Shown: positions 24,043-35,300 of the stretch, piece after piece
Layout: each line of letters begins with the position of its first letter
How positions within the stretch are numbered: the first letter of the stretch is position 1
Position numbers and translations under genes: made by a program
Assembly (NCBI GenBank): GCA_964485405.1
Contig: CAZAJG010000009.1
Coordinates: forward strand, 43,330 to 107,329
Reading direction: 5' to 3'
Length of the DNA stretch: 64,000 nt
Origin: CAKZNE01 sp964485405
Lineage (GTDB): Bacteria; Bacteroidota; Bacteroidia; Flavobacteriales; Schleiferiaceae
Notes under the pieces: model-generated
Told to the model about the DNA's origin: nothing
The model's input: only the letters and a program-made list of their open reading frames with translations
Database searches by the model: none

Positions 24043-27000
24043 CGGAAAACGGTTATCGTTCCCTTAGTAACCTTTTTTCCATTTCTAATCATATAGGTAT
24101 ATATCCCGATAGGGGCAGGTTCGTTATTTAGGGTGGCATCCCAGAACTCCTCAAACGGATTGTCTGTATGGTAAATTAAGTCTCCCCAACGATTGAAAAT
24201 TCGGAGTTCATCTTCATTGCTGCAATGATTACCAAAAATCTCAAAGGAATCATTTAGGCCATCTCCATTGGGCGAAAAGGCATTTGGAATAAACATTTCC
24301 CTACCAATGTTTTCAACACTAATCGGATATTCAAAGCTATAAAGCTTATGGCAGGAGGTATCTTCCACTGTGACTTTAATATCATAATTTCCGGGTTCTG
24401 AATAAAAGAAATTCGGATTTCTTTCATTGCTGGTCTCTCCGTTTCCAAAATTCCAAGTATACAAATAGCGATCTCTATCTTCTAAAAGAATAATATCTAC
24501 CGAACCATCACCACATTCTGCAATCTGAGCAATAGGGCTAGGTGCTATCGTTGTGTCACTAAATACGATGGTATCACTAATTACATCAAATTTCAGACAT
24601 AAAGAATCAAAAGCGTTCAAGGTTACTATGTACGTTCCAAAACCAGGAAAAACGTAATCTGGGCTTTCATCGTAAGAGCGATTTCCATCTCCAAAGGTCC
24701 ACTCATATAAATGAGCACCCTTTGAGGCATTATCAAAGCTTGCCTTAAACTCTTGATCACAAGCCAAGTAGTTTGATGTAAAGCTAGCAGAAGGTTGGCG
24801 GCCCGTATAATGATCAATAGTAAGGTAGCTTGTATCAGAGATACCACAGTTTGTGTCTAAGGCTATTAATTCAATGGTATAGGTTCCAAAGTTTCCAAAA
24901 GCAGCTATAGGTTCGTTTAGCTGAGATGAAGTGCCATTTCCAAAATTCCATTGATAGGTATCGGCATTGACACTAGAATTTTTAAACTTCAGAATTAGAG
25001 AGTCACAGATAGTATCTGTGTCCACGCCAAAATCAATTTCTGGCTTAGATCTTACCGTTATTTCAAAATCAAATTTAATAAGGCCAAGGTTACAGCCAGA
25101 AGAAGATCCATTATTGCCAGCATAGGCGCCTGGAGTAGTAGGAAAACCTCTGCCTTGGCATCCGGCACAAACCGCTTGATATATACTTCCGTTAGGGTTA
25201 AATCTACTCGTTCCACCGTCTACATGTTCAGAAGAAGTGCCACCAAAATAAGATCCATACACCAGGCTTTTAGCATCTCTATCTAAAACTAAAAAGTAGA
25301 AATCACTCCCATCTGTATTGGTCTGAAAAGCATCAAGTGTTGTAGGCAGGCCATTTGTGTTTCCCTGTTGAGTTCCGCTTGCAGAGAGTTTGTTTGCATC
25401 ACCATTCCAACCGCTTAAATAAATGTTATAGCAATCATCAACCATAAAAGCTGTAGGAACTAAATCTGATTTACCTCTGCCACTCCCGATTTGAGTACTC
25501 CAGATTTCATTTTGAAGTTTATTATCATACTTTTTAATGTATTGTTGGGAGTTGTTGTTGTTGTAGGTATCGGGCGTAATAGTTATCGAACCTTTGGATT
25601 GCCCTAAAACATATACATCATTGTTATTATCTAAGTCAACAAAAAAGGATTGGTCATCATCTGTTGTACCGATATAAGTGCCATTTAAAAGCGCACCATT
25701 GGAAGCATCAAATTTTACAAGGTAACCATCAATGCCACCCTGAGCATTTAATATGGTATTATTTGTACTTAAAGGGAGGTCATCACTTTTAGTGCTTCCA
25801 GTAATAAATAAGTTCCCAACCTGATCTTTTTTAAGGGCGTAACCCGTTTCATCGCCACTACCACCAAAGAAAGTTCCCCAATTCATATTGGTGAGATCTG
25901 TTGTGAGCGAAGCTATTAAAGCATCTTGCTTTCCATGGTTACCTGTAATAATAGGATCGGGAAACATTAGGTTTTGGGAAGAACTACTAGAAACGATATA
26001 CACTGTAGAATTATCAACAATGATTTCTCCTCTAGCATTATCTCCGTAATTTTCGCCAATGTCAAAATTCATCCCATCGTTGCCAAGGCCTCCTAAATAG
26101 GTTGAAGCTAAAAGATTGGTTCCATCACTGCTAATGCATGTAATAAAGGCATCCGTGCCAAGTGGGTAGACTTGCCCTCGTATGGCTGTATCAACAGGCC
26201 CACCAACAAAATTTTCTTGATACGCACCAGTGCTGACAGGGAAATTGTTAGAGCCTGTAGCGCCAAGCATGTAGATATTGCTATTCTGATCCACCATTAA
26301 ACTTTGAGGAAGATCAAAATGATTCCCACCTAAAAAGGTAGAGAAAATCAATTGGTTTCCCAATTCGTCAAATTTGCTAATGGCAATATCAAAATCTCCA
26401 TTTGCGCCTTGAAAAGAGGTTTGAAAGGCTCCAACACTTGTAGGATATGTACCCCCAGAGTTGAAAACGATTCCACCTCCTATAGAATTGCCTTCATTGT
26501 CATAAGTAGCGGTAAATCCAAAATTATTTGCGGAACTACCTGAGAAGGAAGAGAAAACTAACTTAGGATCAATGATTAAATCATAATTTGAATTGTAATC
26601 ACCTACATCAAATTGGACGATCCCATTTTTCAATTCGTAATAAGCATCAATCTCAATTCTTTCGCCATCAATAACTTGATAAACGCTAGGAATTACTTCT
26701 TGTAAATCTCCAAATACTGTGGAGATGTGAAGTTTATCCTTTTTTAATTGAGTTTGAGCACCAGAATACTTCATTTGTATAAGCCTGCTGTCTCCTCCCG
26801 GCTTAACGATGAAATCATATTTCAAGTCCTCTTCATCGCCATAATAATGAATGTCAATACTTGGGTAAATGTCCTTATATATTATTTTCTTGTATACGCC
26901 TACATTAGATTTCCAGTGAGTTGGATCATTTCCCAATAAATAATTATAATAAAAACCAGTTTTTAAATCCCCTTCAATAGAAGGAAAAGGATTCGCATTT

Positions 27001-27284
27001 AGAAATTGCATTTTAATCGAATGCTGCTGGAGTATTTCGTTTTCTCCAGTATGGAAATGGTTGTGATCATCTTCAGAGTGGCCTACACTTTCTGGGTCAA
27101 CTAATAGCATGGTATATCCCATGTTTTCAAAAAACATAGAACCACTGGAGAGTTGCAACTTATAGTCGTAACTATCTTCCCATTGACCTTGGTTTTCAAC
27201 AAATAAAGCGCGAGAGTCTTTTTGTGCTAAAAGCGATAGGGGTACAATTAAAAAAGAGAGCGTTATATATAACAGTTTCCTCAC
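24039..27284 (-). CDS. SBBP-like propeller, PKD and T9SS type-B sorting domain protein
   Basis: A 1081-residue secreted protein: signal peptide (1-20, ending LSLLAQ), a DUF7948-like N-terminal domain (about 25-230; FVENQGQW, YYNYLLGNDPTHWKSNV, IYPSIDIHYYG, YDLIIDPKLVFSSFSG), then SBBP-type blades (about 235-690) with recurring STFLGG / STYLGG / GTFFGGSGDETGYAL motifs, three PKD-like domains (about 700-960; YQWNFGNGTSSQLNEP, YEWTFGDGNRSYDESP, YTWNFGNGETSNERNP) and a type-B sorting domain (about 985-1081; FIPNAFSPNGDGLNDSF, IFNRWGDLIY, GIYTYMI). It is exported by T9SS and probably surface-attached. The substrate is unknown. The stop overlaps the hutH stop by four bases on the other strand. Confidence 0.88.
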   Translation of the reverse strand: MRKLLYITLSFLIVPLSLLAQKDSRALFVENQGQWEDSYDYKLQLSSGSMFFENMGYTMLLVDPESVGHSEDDHNHFHTGENEILQQHSIKMQFLNANPFPSIEGDLKTGFYYNYLLGNDPTHWKSNVGVYKKIIYKDIYPSIDIHYYGDEEDLKYDFIVKPGGDSRLIQMKYSGAQTQLKKDKLHISTVFGDLQEVIPSVYQVIDGERIEIDAYYELKNGIVQFDVGDYNSNYDLIIDPKLVFSSFSGSSANNFGFTATYDNEGNSIGGGIVFNSGGTYPTSVGAFQTSFQGANGDFDIAISKFDELGNQLIFSTFLGGNHFDLPQSLMVDQNSNIYMLGATGSNNFPVSTGAYQENFVGGPVDTAIRGQVYPLGTDAFITCISSDGTNLLASTYLGGLGNDGMNFDIGENYGDNARGEIIVDNSTVYIVSSSSSQNLMFPDPIITGNHGKQDALIASLTTDLTNMNWGTFFGGSGDETGYALKKDQVGNLFITGSTKSDDLPLSTNNTILNAQGGIDGYLVKFDASNGALLNGTYIGTTDDDQSFFVDLDNNNDVYVLGQSKGSITITPDTYNNNNSQQYIKKYDNKLQNEIWSTQIGSGRGKSDLVPTAFMVDDCYNIYLSGWNGDANKLSASGTQQGNTNGLPTTLDAFQTNTDGSDFYFLVLDRDAKSLVYGSYFGGTSSEHVDGGTSRFNPNGSIYQAVCAGCQGRGFPTTPGAYAGNNGSSSGCNLGLIKFDFEITVRSKPEIDFGVDTDTICDSLILKFKNSSVNADTYQWNFGNGTSSQLNEPIAAFGNFGTYTIELIALDTNCGISDTSYLTIDHYTGRQPSASFTSNYLACDQEFKASFDNASKGAHLYEWTFGDGNRSYDESPDYVFPGFGTYIVTLNAFDSLCLKFDVISDTIVFSDTTIAPSPIAQIAECGDGSVDIILLEDRDRYLYTWNFGNGETSNERNPNFFYSEPGNYDIKVTVEDTSCHKLYSFEYPISVENIGREMFIPNAFSPNGDGLNDSFEIFGNHCSNEDELRIFNRWGDLIYHTDNPFEEFWDATLNNEPAPIGIYTYMIRNGKKVTKGTITVFR

Positions 27285-27373
27285 TTCTATTACTTTAACC
27301 CTATAAAAATATTAATTAAATTGAAAGTAATCGTTTTATTTTCAAAGGATTTATTAAAAGGACGTAGAAATGG

Positions 27374-28543
27374 TTAGATATCTTTGATTTGACGACCAAT
27401 TATGAATAGATAATTAGCGAAAGCGGCTTTACAGGCGATTAAATAATGTGAATTTGAAGATTTTAACTTGAGCTTAGATTCAATAATAGAGGCCTTATCA
27501 GGATAATTTCTGGATATAACATTGAATCTACCTTTTTTAAGTGAAGTATGATAAGGTTTTACAACCCCTTCTAGTTTGAAAGTTTTACCAGGGAAGTTTT
27601 TAACTCTTTCATTGCTTGTGAAAATATTTGTATTCCGATCTAGTTTTTGGATTTTTAGAGCCCTTGCTAGGAGATCACCACCTGCTGCTTTAAGGATACT
27701 AGCATTGGGTTCGTATACAAAAGAGCCAACTTCTTCCGCTAATTCTGCTTTTTCACTTTGCCTTAAATAAAAACTAAACTCTTGGGTGCTATTCTGTGAT
27801 TCAATATTGTAGGTTCTAGCTTTTACGGGTCCGGTAANNNNNNNNNNCTCTTTACAATCATTTTTATGAGAGATAATCCACACTTCCTCCACAAACTTAA
27901 GTTGTTCAATAGCTTTGGTTATATCCAGTAATGGGCTCGTTTTAATAAGGACTTTACGTCTTTCCTTCAGCAATTCATTTAAAAGATCAGTAACATCTGG
28001 TTCGCAATCTGATAGACTTACGAGTTTTGCATTTCCACTACCTCTCCTAGCTGGATCTATATAAATCCAATCTGCTGTTTGAGCAGAGAGTTGAGCAACT
28101 CCATCTGAGTGAAGAACAGTAATGTTTTCACTTCCCAATACATTGAAATTATGCTTACTTAAGGCAGAAAGCTCTTCTTGCCTTTCCGTATAAATAACTT
28201 GACTAAAGGATTTGGAGAAATAGTAACTATCTACGCCCATTCCACCTGTAATATCAAGTAGTGCTTTGCCAGAAACAAGGGAAGCTTTTAATTTAGCTGT
28301 AGCCTCAGAACTTGCTTGCTCAGGACTTACTCCCAAAGGGAAGAGGACCTTGAGATTTTTGCTCCATTCTGGAAGTTTTTTATTCAGTTTTTTGCGTAAA
28401 GCTAATTGAGTTGCTAAGGCTTTAAAATCCGCCTTTTTAGCATATTTAAGAAGAAGCTTGTTTGAATCATATTCTTTATGATGAGACAAAAACTCTTGCG
28501 CCTCTTCGGTTTGAATGAGTTGGATTAAGTCTTGGGTGATCAA
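27374..28543 (-). CDS. THUMP-like class I SAM-dependent methyltransferase (contains a 10-N gap)
   Basis: About 390 residues, with a SAM-binding motif I in LLDITGGMGVDSYYFSK, a post-motif acidic TERQEEL and the catalytic-type YIDPARRGSG. The C-terminal part resembles the THUMP-like domain seen with this methyltransferase group in Bacteroidota. The target is probably RNA, but I cannot name it. The gap at 27838-27847 falls after NDCKE; the frame is the same on both sides if the gap is truly 10 bases, but relatives carry a longer stretch here (KELLF...), so residues are probably missing. It follows the DUF4159 gene by four bases and is probably co-transcribed. Confidence 0.8.
   Translation of the reverse strand: MITQDLIQLIQTEEAQEFLSHHKEYDSNKLLLKYAKKADFKALATQLALRKKLNKKLPEWSKNLKVLFPLGVSPEQASSEATAKLKASLVSGKALLDITGGMGVDSYYFSKSFSQVIYTERQEELSALSKHNFNVLGSENITVLHSDGVAQLSAQTADWIYIDPARRGSGNAKLVSLSDCEPDVTDLLNELLKERRKVLIKTSPLLDITKAIEQLKFVEEVWIISHKNDCKEXXXXTGPVKARTYNIESQNSTQEFSFYLRQSEKAELAEEVGSFVYEPNASILKAAGGDLLARALKIQKLDRNTNIFTSNERVKNFPGKTFKLEGVVKPYHTSLKKGRFNVISRNYPDKASIIESKLKLKSSNSHYLIACKAAFANYLFIIGRQIKDI
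27838..27847. other. Assembly gap (10 N) inside the methyltransferase gene
   Basis: Ten N between ...CCGGTAA and CTCTTTAC.... The two sides share no overlap, so unlike the other gap this one probably hides real bases. Confidence 0.95.
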
Positions 28544-28547
28544 AGGC

Positions 28548-29216
28548 TTATTCTTGAGCAGTAAATACGTACTGTAGAATGTTACACCCCATTTTTAAGG
28601 CTTTCAATCGAACTTCAGCAGGATCGTTGTGCACTTCTTGATCTTCCCAGCCATCTCCTAAGTCAGATTCGGTGGTGTATAAAAGCACTAGTTTACCTTC
28701 ATGAAAAATACCTAAAGCTTCAGGCGCTTTATTATCGTGCTCATGAATTTTGGGTAGTCCTTTTTGGAAATCAAAGTGTTGATGAAATATATCATGCGAT
28801 GTAGGGAGAGCCTGCAATTCATATTCGGGAAAGACTTTTTTTAACTCTGTACGAATGAATTTATCCATTCCATAATTATCATCAATATGCAGAAAGCCAC
28901 CAGACAAAAGATAGGAGCGAAGATTGTCAGCCTCACTGTTAGAAAACACTACATTACCATGCCCTGTCATATGTATATATGGATAATTATATAGGTCGGT
29001 AGAGCCTACTTCAATCTCATCATAATCAGGATCTAAATTGGTTTTTAGTGTTTGGTTAACGAACACCGCAAGATTGGTAAGTGCGGTTGGGTTAGAATAC
29101 CAGTCGCCACCACCATTATATTTCATAATAGCTAGTTTAATACTTCCCGGATTAGAAGTGAAACTAAGACTTACGAGACATGTAAGTATGACCCCTAGAA
29201 AAAATATTTTTCTCAT
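28548..29216 (-). CDS. DUF4159-domain exported protein
   Basis: A 222-residue protein with a signal peptide (1-20, ending LSFTSNP) and one DUF4159 domain, recognisable from KYNGGGDWYSNPTALTNL, YIHMTGHGNVVFS and GGFLHIDDNYGMD. The fold is class-I glutamine-amidotransferase-like; function is unknown. It precedes the THUMP-like methyltransferase by four bases. A perfect -7 box ends five bases before the ATG, so the mRNA may have almost no leader. Confidence 0.85.
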   Translation of the reverse strand: MRKIFFLGVILTCLVSLSFTSNPGSIKLAIMKYNGGGDWYSNPTALTNLAVFVNQTLKTNLDPDYDEIEVGSTDLYNYPYIHMTGHGNVVFSNSEADNLRSYLLSGGFLHIDDNYGMDKFIRTELKKVFPEYELQALPTSHDIFHQHFDFQKGLPKIHEHDNKAPEALGIFHEGKLVLLYTTESDLGDGWEDQEVHNDPAEVRLKALKMGCNILQYVFTAQE

Positions 29217-29221
29217 ATAAA

Positions 29222-29229
29222 CAAAGGTA
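29222..29229 (-). promoter_or_regulatory. Putative -7 box, leaderless DUF4159 transcript
   Basis: The minus strand reads TACCTTTG, then TTTAT, then ATG. The match to TAnnTTTG is perfect and the spacing would place transcription start at or next to the ATG. No clear -33 TTG is seen. Confidence 0.4.
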
Positions 29230-29280
29230 GAATAAACTATTCAGCTTTTTTAGAGCTCTTTAGAAAGGCTTAATTTTTTA

Positions 29281-29307
29281 TTGACATAAATTTAAAATGT
29301 AAATTGG
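29281..29307 (+). promoter_or_regulatory. Putative promoter of the first giant adhesin gene
   Basis: TTGACA (29281-29286) and TAAATTGG (29300-29307, one mismatch to TAnnTTTG) lie 16 bases apart measured from TTG, 23 bases before the ATG at 29330. The spacing is slightly short for the Bacteroidetes consensus. Confidence 0.35.
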
Positions 29308-29329
29308 GCCTGAGTAATTAATTATCCCT

Positions 29330-32300
29330 ATGAAAAAATACCTCTTCCTACCAATCCTTCTATTTTCCCTATTTACCACAAAATTTTTCGCGCAATCAGA
29401 CAGCTCCACTTATGTTTCTGGAGATTTACCCACTCAATTTGATTTCACTACCACCGTAACTGACAACAGCTATGGCTGTACAGACACTTTGGTGGTTACC
29501 ATACCTGCTGGGAATTATGTAACGTCTGTTGATGTATATTATTCTATTGAAGCTTTAGGCGGAAGTTGGGTTTCCCAACAATCCTCATACATTGAATGTA
29601 TCTCAACAGGAAACAAAGAAGCTGCTGTTACTGCAGGTGATGCACTTTGGGATTCTATAGGTGTGGCCAACTATCAAAGAACTGGATTAAACATTGCAGA
29701 TGGAACAAGTGTAACAGGCGAATTACAATTTTTCCTGCACGCCTTTCGCTCCAATGGTTTTTTTCCACTTTGTGGCAATACAGACCAATCTATTCCGGAT
29801 AGCAGCTGGAAAGTTGTAGTACACCATATTCCAGCTCCATCTTGCTTTCCGCCAACTTCCATTACTTCTTCTGCTCGAACCAGTACAAGCTTAACTATTG
29901 ATTGGATAACGGGTGGTGCCTCCAACTGGCAACTTGAATACGGTTTATCTGGTTTTACACCGGGTTCCGGAACTGTGGTAGGTGTAACCACAAATCCAGT
30001 AACCTTAAATAGTCTACTTCCTGAAACAAGTTATGATGTTCGATTACGAGATAGCTGCGGAGCAGGAAATGTTAGTATTTGGAGCGGGTTTGAAACCTTT
30101 ACAACCGCTTGTAGTGCTCAGTCGTTACCTTACACTGAGGATTTTAATATTGATGAAGGGTGTTTTACCATTATAGATGGAGGTACTTCAACTGACTCTT
30201 GGCTGCATACCGTTAACGGTGGGCAAAATTTAAATGGTACCGGTTACATGCGTGTAGATAGTGATGCCTTTGGTCTTGGAGAAACATTAGACGAAACTTT
30301 AGAATCTCCAGAAATTAATGCTGCTGGCATTACGGGACAACTCTTCCTAGAATTTGATCACTTTTTCCAGAGTATAGGACAAGATACAGGTGAGGTAGAT
30401 GTTTGGGACGGAAGTGCCTGGGTTAATGTATATACCATTACAAATACCATTGGAGGGTGGAACAATCCCAATTCTCAGAGTATAGACATTACAGCATATG
30501 CGAATGCAAACTTAAAAGTTCGCTTCCGATACACGGATAATGGAGGATGGGCTTGGTTTTGGTCAATTGATAATTTTGAAGTGAAGACTCTAAGCTGTCT
30601 TGATCCGAGTAACTTAGGAGTAAATAGCGTAACGACTCAAACAGGTGAAGTATTTTGGACTTCTGGAGGAGCATCAAACTGGAATATTGAATACGGACCA
30701 ACCGGATTTACATCGGGTAGTGGGTCTATATTATTAGCAACAAACGATACCACTACGATAACAGGTTTAACCGCGGGTAGTTGCTTCGATTTTTACGTTC
30801 AAGATAGCTGTGCACCTGGAGATGTGAGCACTTGGATAGGGCCTTTTACTTTTTGTACTCTTTGCAATCCAACCACGGCACCCTGGACTGAAAATTTTGA
30901 CAATGCAAATTGGGTGAGTGGTGGAGGTCCTTTAAATGCAGGAAATATAGTGGACGTCTGCTGGACAAGACCCAATGCCGATAACCCTAACTTCAGTACT
31001 CGATCTGGTGTTACGGGAACAGGGGCAAGTGGACCTTCGACAGATTTTTCGGGTGCCGGAAACTACCTTTATACCGAATCCAGCAATGGAGCTAACGGTC
31101 CAGGAGAAATAAGCACGCCCCCAATCATTATACCCAATAGTATGACGACCCCGATGTTGGAGTTTTACTATCATATGTTTGGGAATACCATCACTTCTTT
31201 GGAAGTTCAAATAGACAATGGTAACGGTTTTGGAGCCAGTGTAATTACTCTAACTGGCCAACAACAAGCTGCTTCTGCAGACCCTTGGTTAAGCGACACT
31301 TTGCATTTAACCGCTTTTAAAGGAGATACAATTACCATCAAATTTATTGGAACAAATACAGGATTTACTGGCGATGTAGCGATAGACGAAGTAAGCATTC
31401 AAGAAGCACCAACCTGCACAGATCCTTCTAATTTAGGCGTTGTAGATATTGCTCAACAGGGAGCTAACGTGTTTTGGACAACAGGGGGAGCTAGTATGTG
31501 GAATGTTGAGTATGGCTTGCAGGGATACTTACAAGGAAACGGCACGGTAATTAATGCGACCAACGATACAACGCCCTTAAGTGGTTTAAATCCGGGCACA
31601 TGCTATGATTTTTATGTTAGAGATAGTTGTGGGCCAAACAGCTCTGGAAGCTGGATAGGGCCGTTTAGCTTTTGTACACTTTGTAATGCCACTGTAGCTC
31701 CTTGGAGCGAAAACTTTGATGGTGCAAACTGGGTAAGCGGTGTAGGAGGTCCAAATACAGGAAATGTTATTGATATCTGCTGGACGAGGCCGGATGAGAC
31801 AAATCCAAACTTTGGAACCCGAGCCGGAGGTACAGGTTCTTTTGGTACCGGGCCTAATGGTGACTTTTCAGGAGCAGGTAATTATTTGTATACAGAGGCG
31901 AGCGGTTCAGCAGGTACAGGAGAAATAACAAGTATACCTGTAGTAATACCTAATACAATGGTAGCTCCACAGTTGGAGTTTTACTATCATATGGCTGGAT
32001 TTAGTGTTGTTTCATTAGATATTGAGATTGACAATGGGTCAGGTTTTGGTACAATAGCTAAGTCTATTGTAGGTACTCAGCAAAACGCAAGTAACGACCC
32101 ATGGCTAAGCGATACTTTAGATTTAACAAATTACATTGGTGATACCATTAGAATCAAGTTTTTAGCAACAAACAATGGTTTTCAAGGAGATATTGCTATT
32201 GATGAAGTGAGCATAGATGAAGCACCTACTTGTAACGATCCAATCGACTTAGGTTTAGATGCCGCATTCACCAATTCGGCTTCTGTTTTTTGGACCAGTG

Positions 32301-35300
32301 GAGGTGCAGCCAATTGGAACATAGAGTACGGAGCTCAAGGTTTTACACAAGGAAGTGGAACACTATTATCTTCTGCAAGCGATACTGCTAAAATAACGGG
32401 TCTTATCGCATCTACTTGCTACGATTTTTATGTTCGCGATAGTTGTGGATCTGGAGACGTTAGTAACTGGGTAGGACCTTTTACTTTTTGTACTTTATGT
32501 ACTCCTGTATCCACTCCTTACACAGAAGATTTTGATGGAGCGATCTGGACTACTGGAGCAAATAATACGGATTTAGGAACAATAGATGCATGTTGGGTTC
32601 GTACCCCTCAAACACTTTTTACCTGGAAGGCAGGCCCGCCACCAAATTTATCGGGTTTAACGGGGCCATCTACAGATCATACCACGGGAACGGGTGGATT
32701 TATTTATTCGGAAAGAATAGGATTTTTTGGACCTAATACAGGGGCAATTGATGCTTTTGCACAAACACCTCCAATTATAATAACAGGGTTAACCAATCCG
32801 GCACTTTCGTTCTGGTATCATATGTATGGAAACTCCGTTGTAGAGATGGAAGTAGATATAAATAATGGAAACGGATGGACAAGTTTATATACTAGAGTAG
32901 GGCAACAGCAAACATCTGGTACTGATGCTTGGAAAGAAGCCATTGTAAACTTATCCTCCTACATAGGAGATACCGTAATTGTGAGATTTAGATCTACCAA
33001 CAACAATGGAGGTACAAATAATGATGTTTCTATTGATGATGTTGAGATTGATGAAGCACCATCTTGTCCAAAGCCACAAGATCTTCAAGTAATCGGGTCA
33101 ACCAATACTTCCGTAACATTAGGATGGACTTCTGGAGGGTCAGTAAATTGGAATATTGAGTACGGAGCACCCGGATTTACACAAGGATCAGGAACAATAG
33201 TGGCGGCAACTACAAACCCATTTACGCTTAGCGGTCTTTCACCAAATACCAACTACGAATTTTACGTTCAAGATAGTTGTGGATTAGGCGATGTTTCGGA
33301 TTGGATTGGAAGTGCATCTGCTTTAACGGATTGTAATCTTATTACAGCTCCACTTATAGAGAATTTTGATGGCGCAAGTTGGGTGATTGGAGTAAATCAA
33401 CCCGGTACATTAGCAGCCTGCTGGAGAACAAATCCAGATACCGGTTTTGCATTTACACCCGGACAAAACGGAACGCCCTCAAACAATACGGGCCCATCTG
33501 TAGATCACACTTCTGGAAATGGAAAATTCGTGTACGCAGAAACCTATTATAATTTCGCTGGGTTCAATCCAAATCAAACCGTTTTAAGCACACCTTTGGT
33601 GGATGTTACGCCATTAACCAATCCTGAGCTAAAATTCTATTACCATATGTTTGGAGGAGACATAACCTCTCTACAAGTAAGAGTTTTTGACGGTAGCAGT
33701 TGGACTTCTGTAGCGACCTATACTGGTGCTCAACAAAGCGCTTCTGCAGACCCTTGGTTAGAGGCTGTTATTGACTTAATCGCATTTGCTGGAGATACCA
33801 TCAAAGTAGAGTTTATAGCATTAAAAGCGGTAGGAGTGAGCATTGCTGCGGATATGGCCATTGATGATTTATCTATTGATGAAAAACCAGCTTGTTCCAA
33901 ACCATCAAATATTGTTACTTCAAACGCCACGGCTACTTCCATTGATTTAAGTTGGACAAGTGGTGGAGCTACCTTATGGGAAATTGAATATGGCCTAGCA
34001 GGTTTTACCCCAGGACAAGGAACAATAATCGCAGCGACTACGAATCCCTTTACAGTACCAGGGTTAAGCCCTTCTACCACTTATGAGTTTTATGTTAGAG
34101 ATAGTTGTGGAGTAGGTAACGTTAGTTTATGGACAGGCCCTGTTCTAGATAACACCCTTTGCAATCCAGTTTCGGCACCTTACACCGAAAATTTTGACGG
34201 TCCAAATTTTGACCCAGGTGCCAATGGTTTTGGTGTTCCCGGAACGGTTGATGCTTGCTGGAACAGGATTCAAACGGCAACTTATTTTTGGAAAGCAGGC
34301 CCTTCTACACCTCAAACAGGAGGTACAGGACCATCGGCTGATCATACAACAGGAAGTGGAGGTTATCTGTTTACTGAATCTGGAGGTTTTGCACAACCGC
34401 CTCAAACTGCAGAGATTGAAACCCCAGAGATAGACCTTTCCCCACTTACAACCCCAGAGCTTACTTTTTGGTACCATATGTTTGGACCGAATGTGGGGAG
34501 CTTAGAAGTGGAAATTTCGAACGATGGTGGTTTTAGTTGGACAAACCTTCAAACCATCACAGGAGCACAACAAACTTCACAAGCGGCAGCTTGGATTGAG
34601 TCTATAGTTGATATTTCAGCCTACGCAAACGATACAGTAATTGTGCGTTTTACAGGGGATAAAACCACATTCGGAAACCAAAGTGATATTGCCATTGATG
34701 ATGTGGGAATTGATGAAGCACCTGCTTGCCCTAAATCTACAGGTCTCCAAGTAACCTCAATATCCGCAACAGAAGCAACTTTAAGTTGGACGGCCGGTGG
34801 CGGTAGTGCTTGGTGGATAGAGTACGGACCAGTTGGTTTTACTCCGGGTTCTGGTACTACAGTAAGCGCGCCTACAAATCCATTTACGGTTACCGGCTTG
34901 ATGGCAAACACCGGATATGAGTTTTACGTTATAGATAGCTGCAATGCCTTCGCCATTAGTGACCAGAGTATTCCGATTGCTGATACTACGGAATGTAATT
35001 TATTTGTTGCACCATATATGGAGAACTTTGATGGTTCTAGTTTCTTAGTAGGTGGTTCAATTAATAACCCTGGAGCTATTGATGGATGTTGGGAAAGAAC
35101 TTTTGCAAACTCTTACTTCTGGTCTGTAGAGCAGAATGGAACGGTGAGTGCGAATACGGGTCCATCTGCAGATCATACAACAGGTGCAGGCAAATTCATG
35201 TTTACAGATGGATTTGGTCAACCACAACAAACGGAGCTTACTTCTCCACGAATCGATTTAACAGCATTAAACGCTCCAGAGTTACGTTTTTGGTATCATA

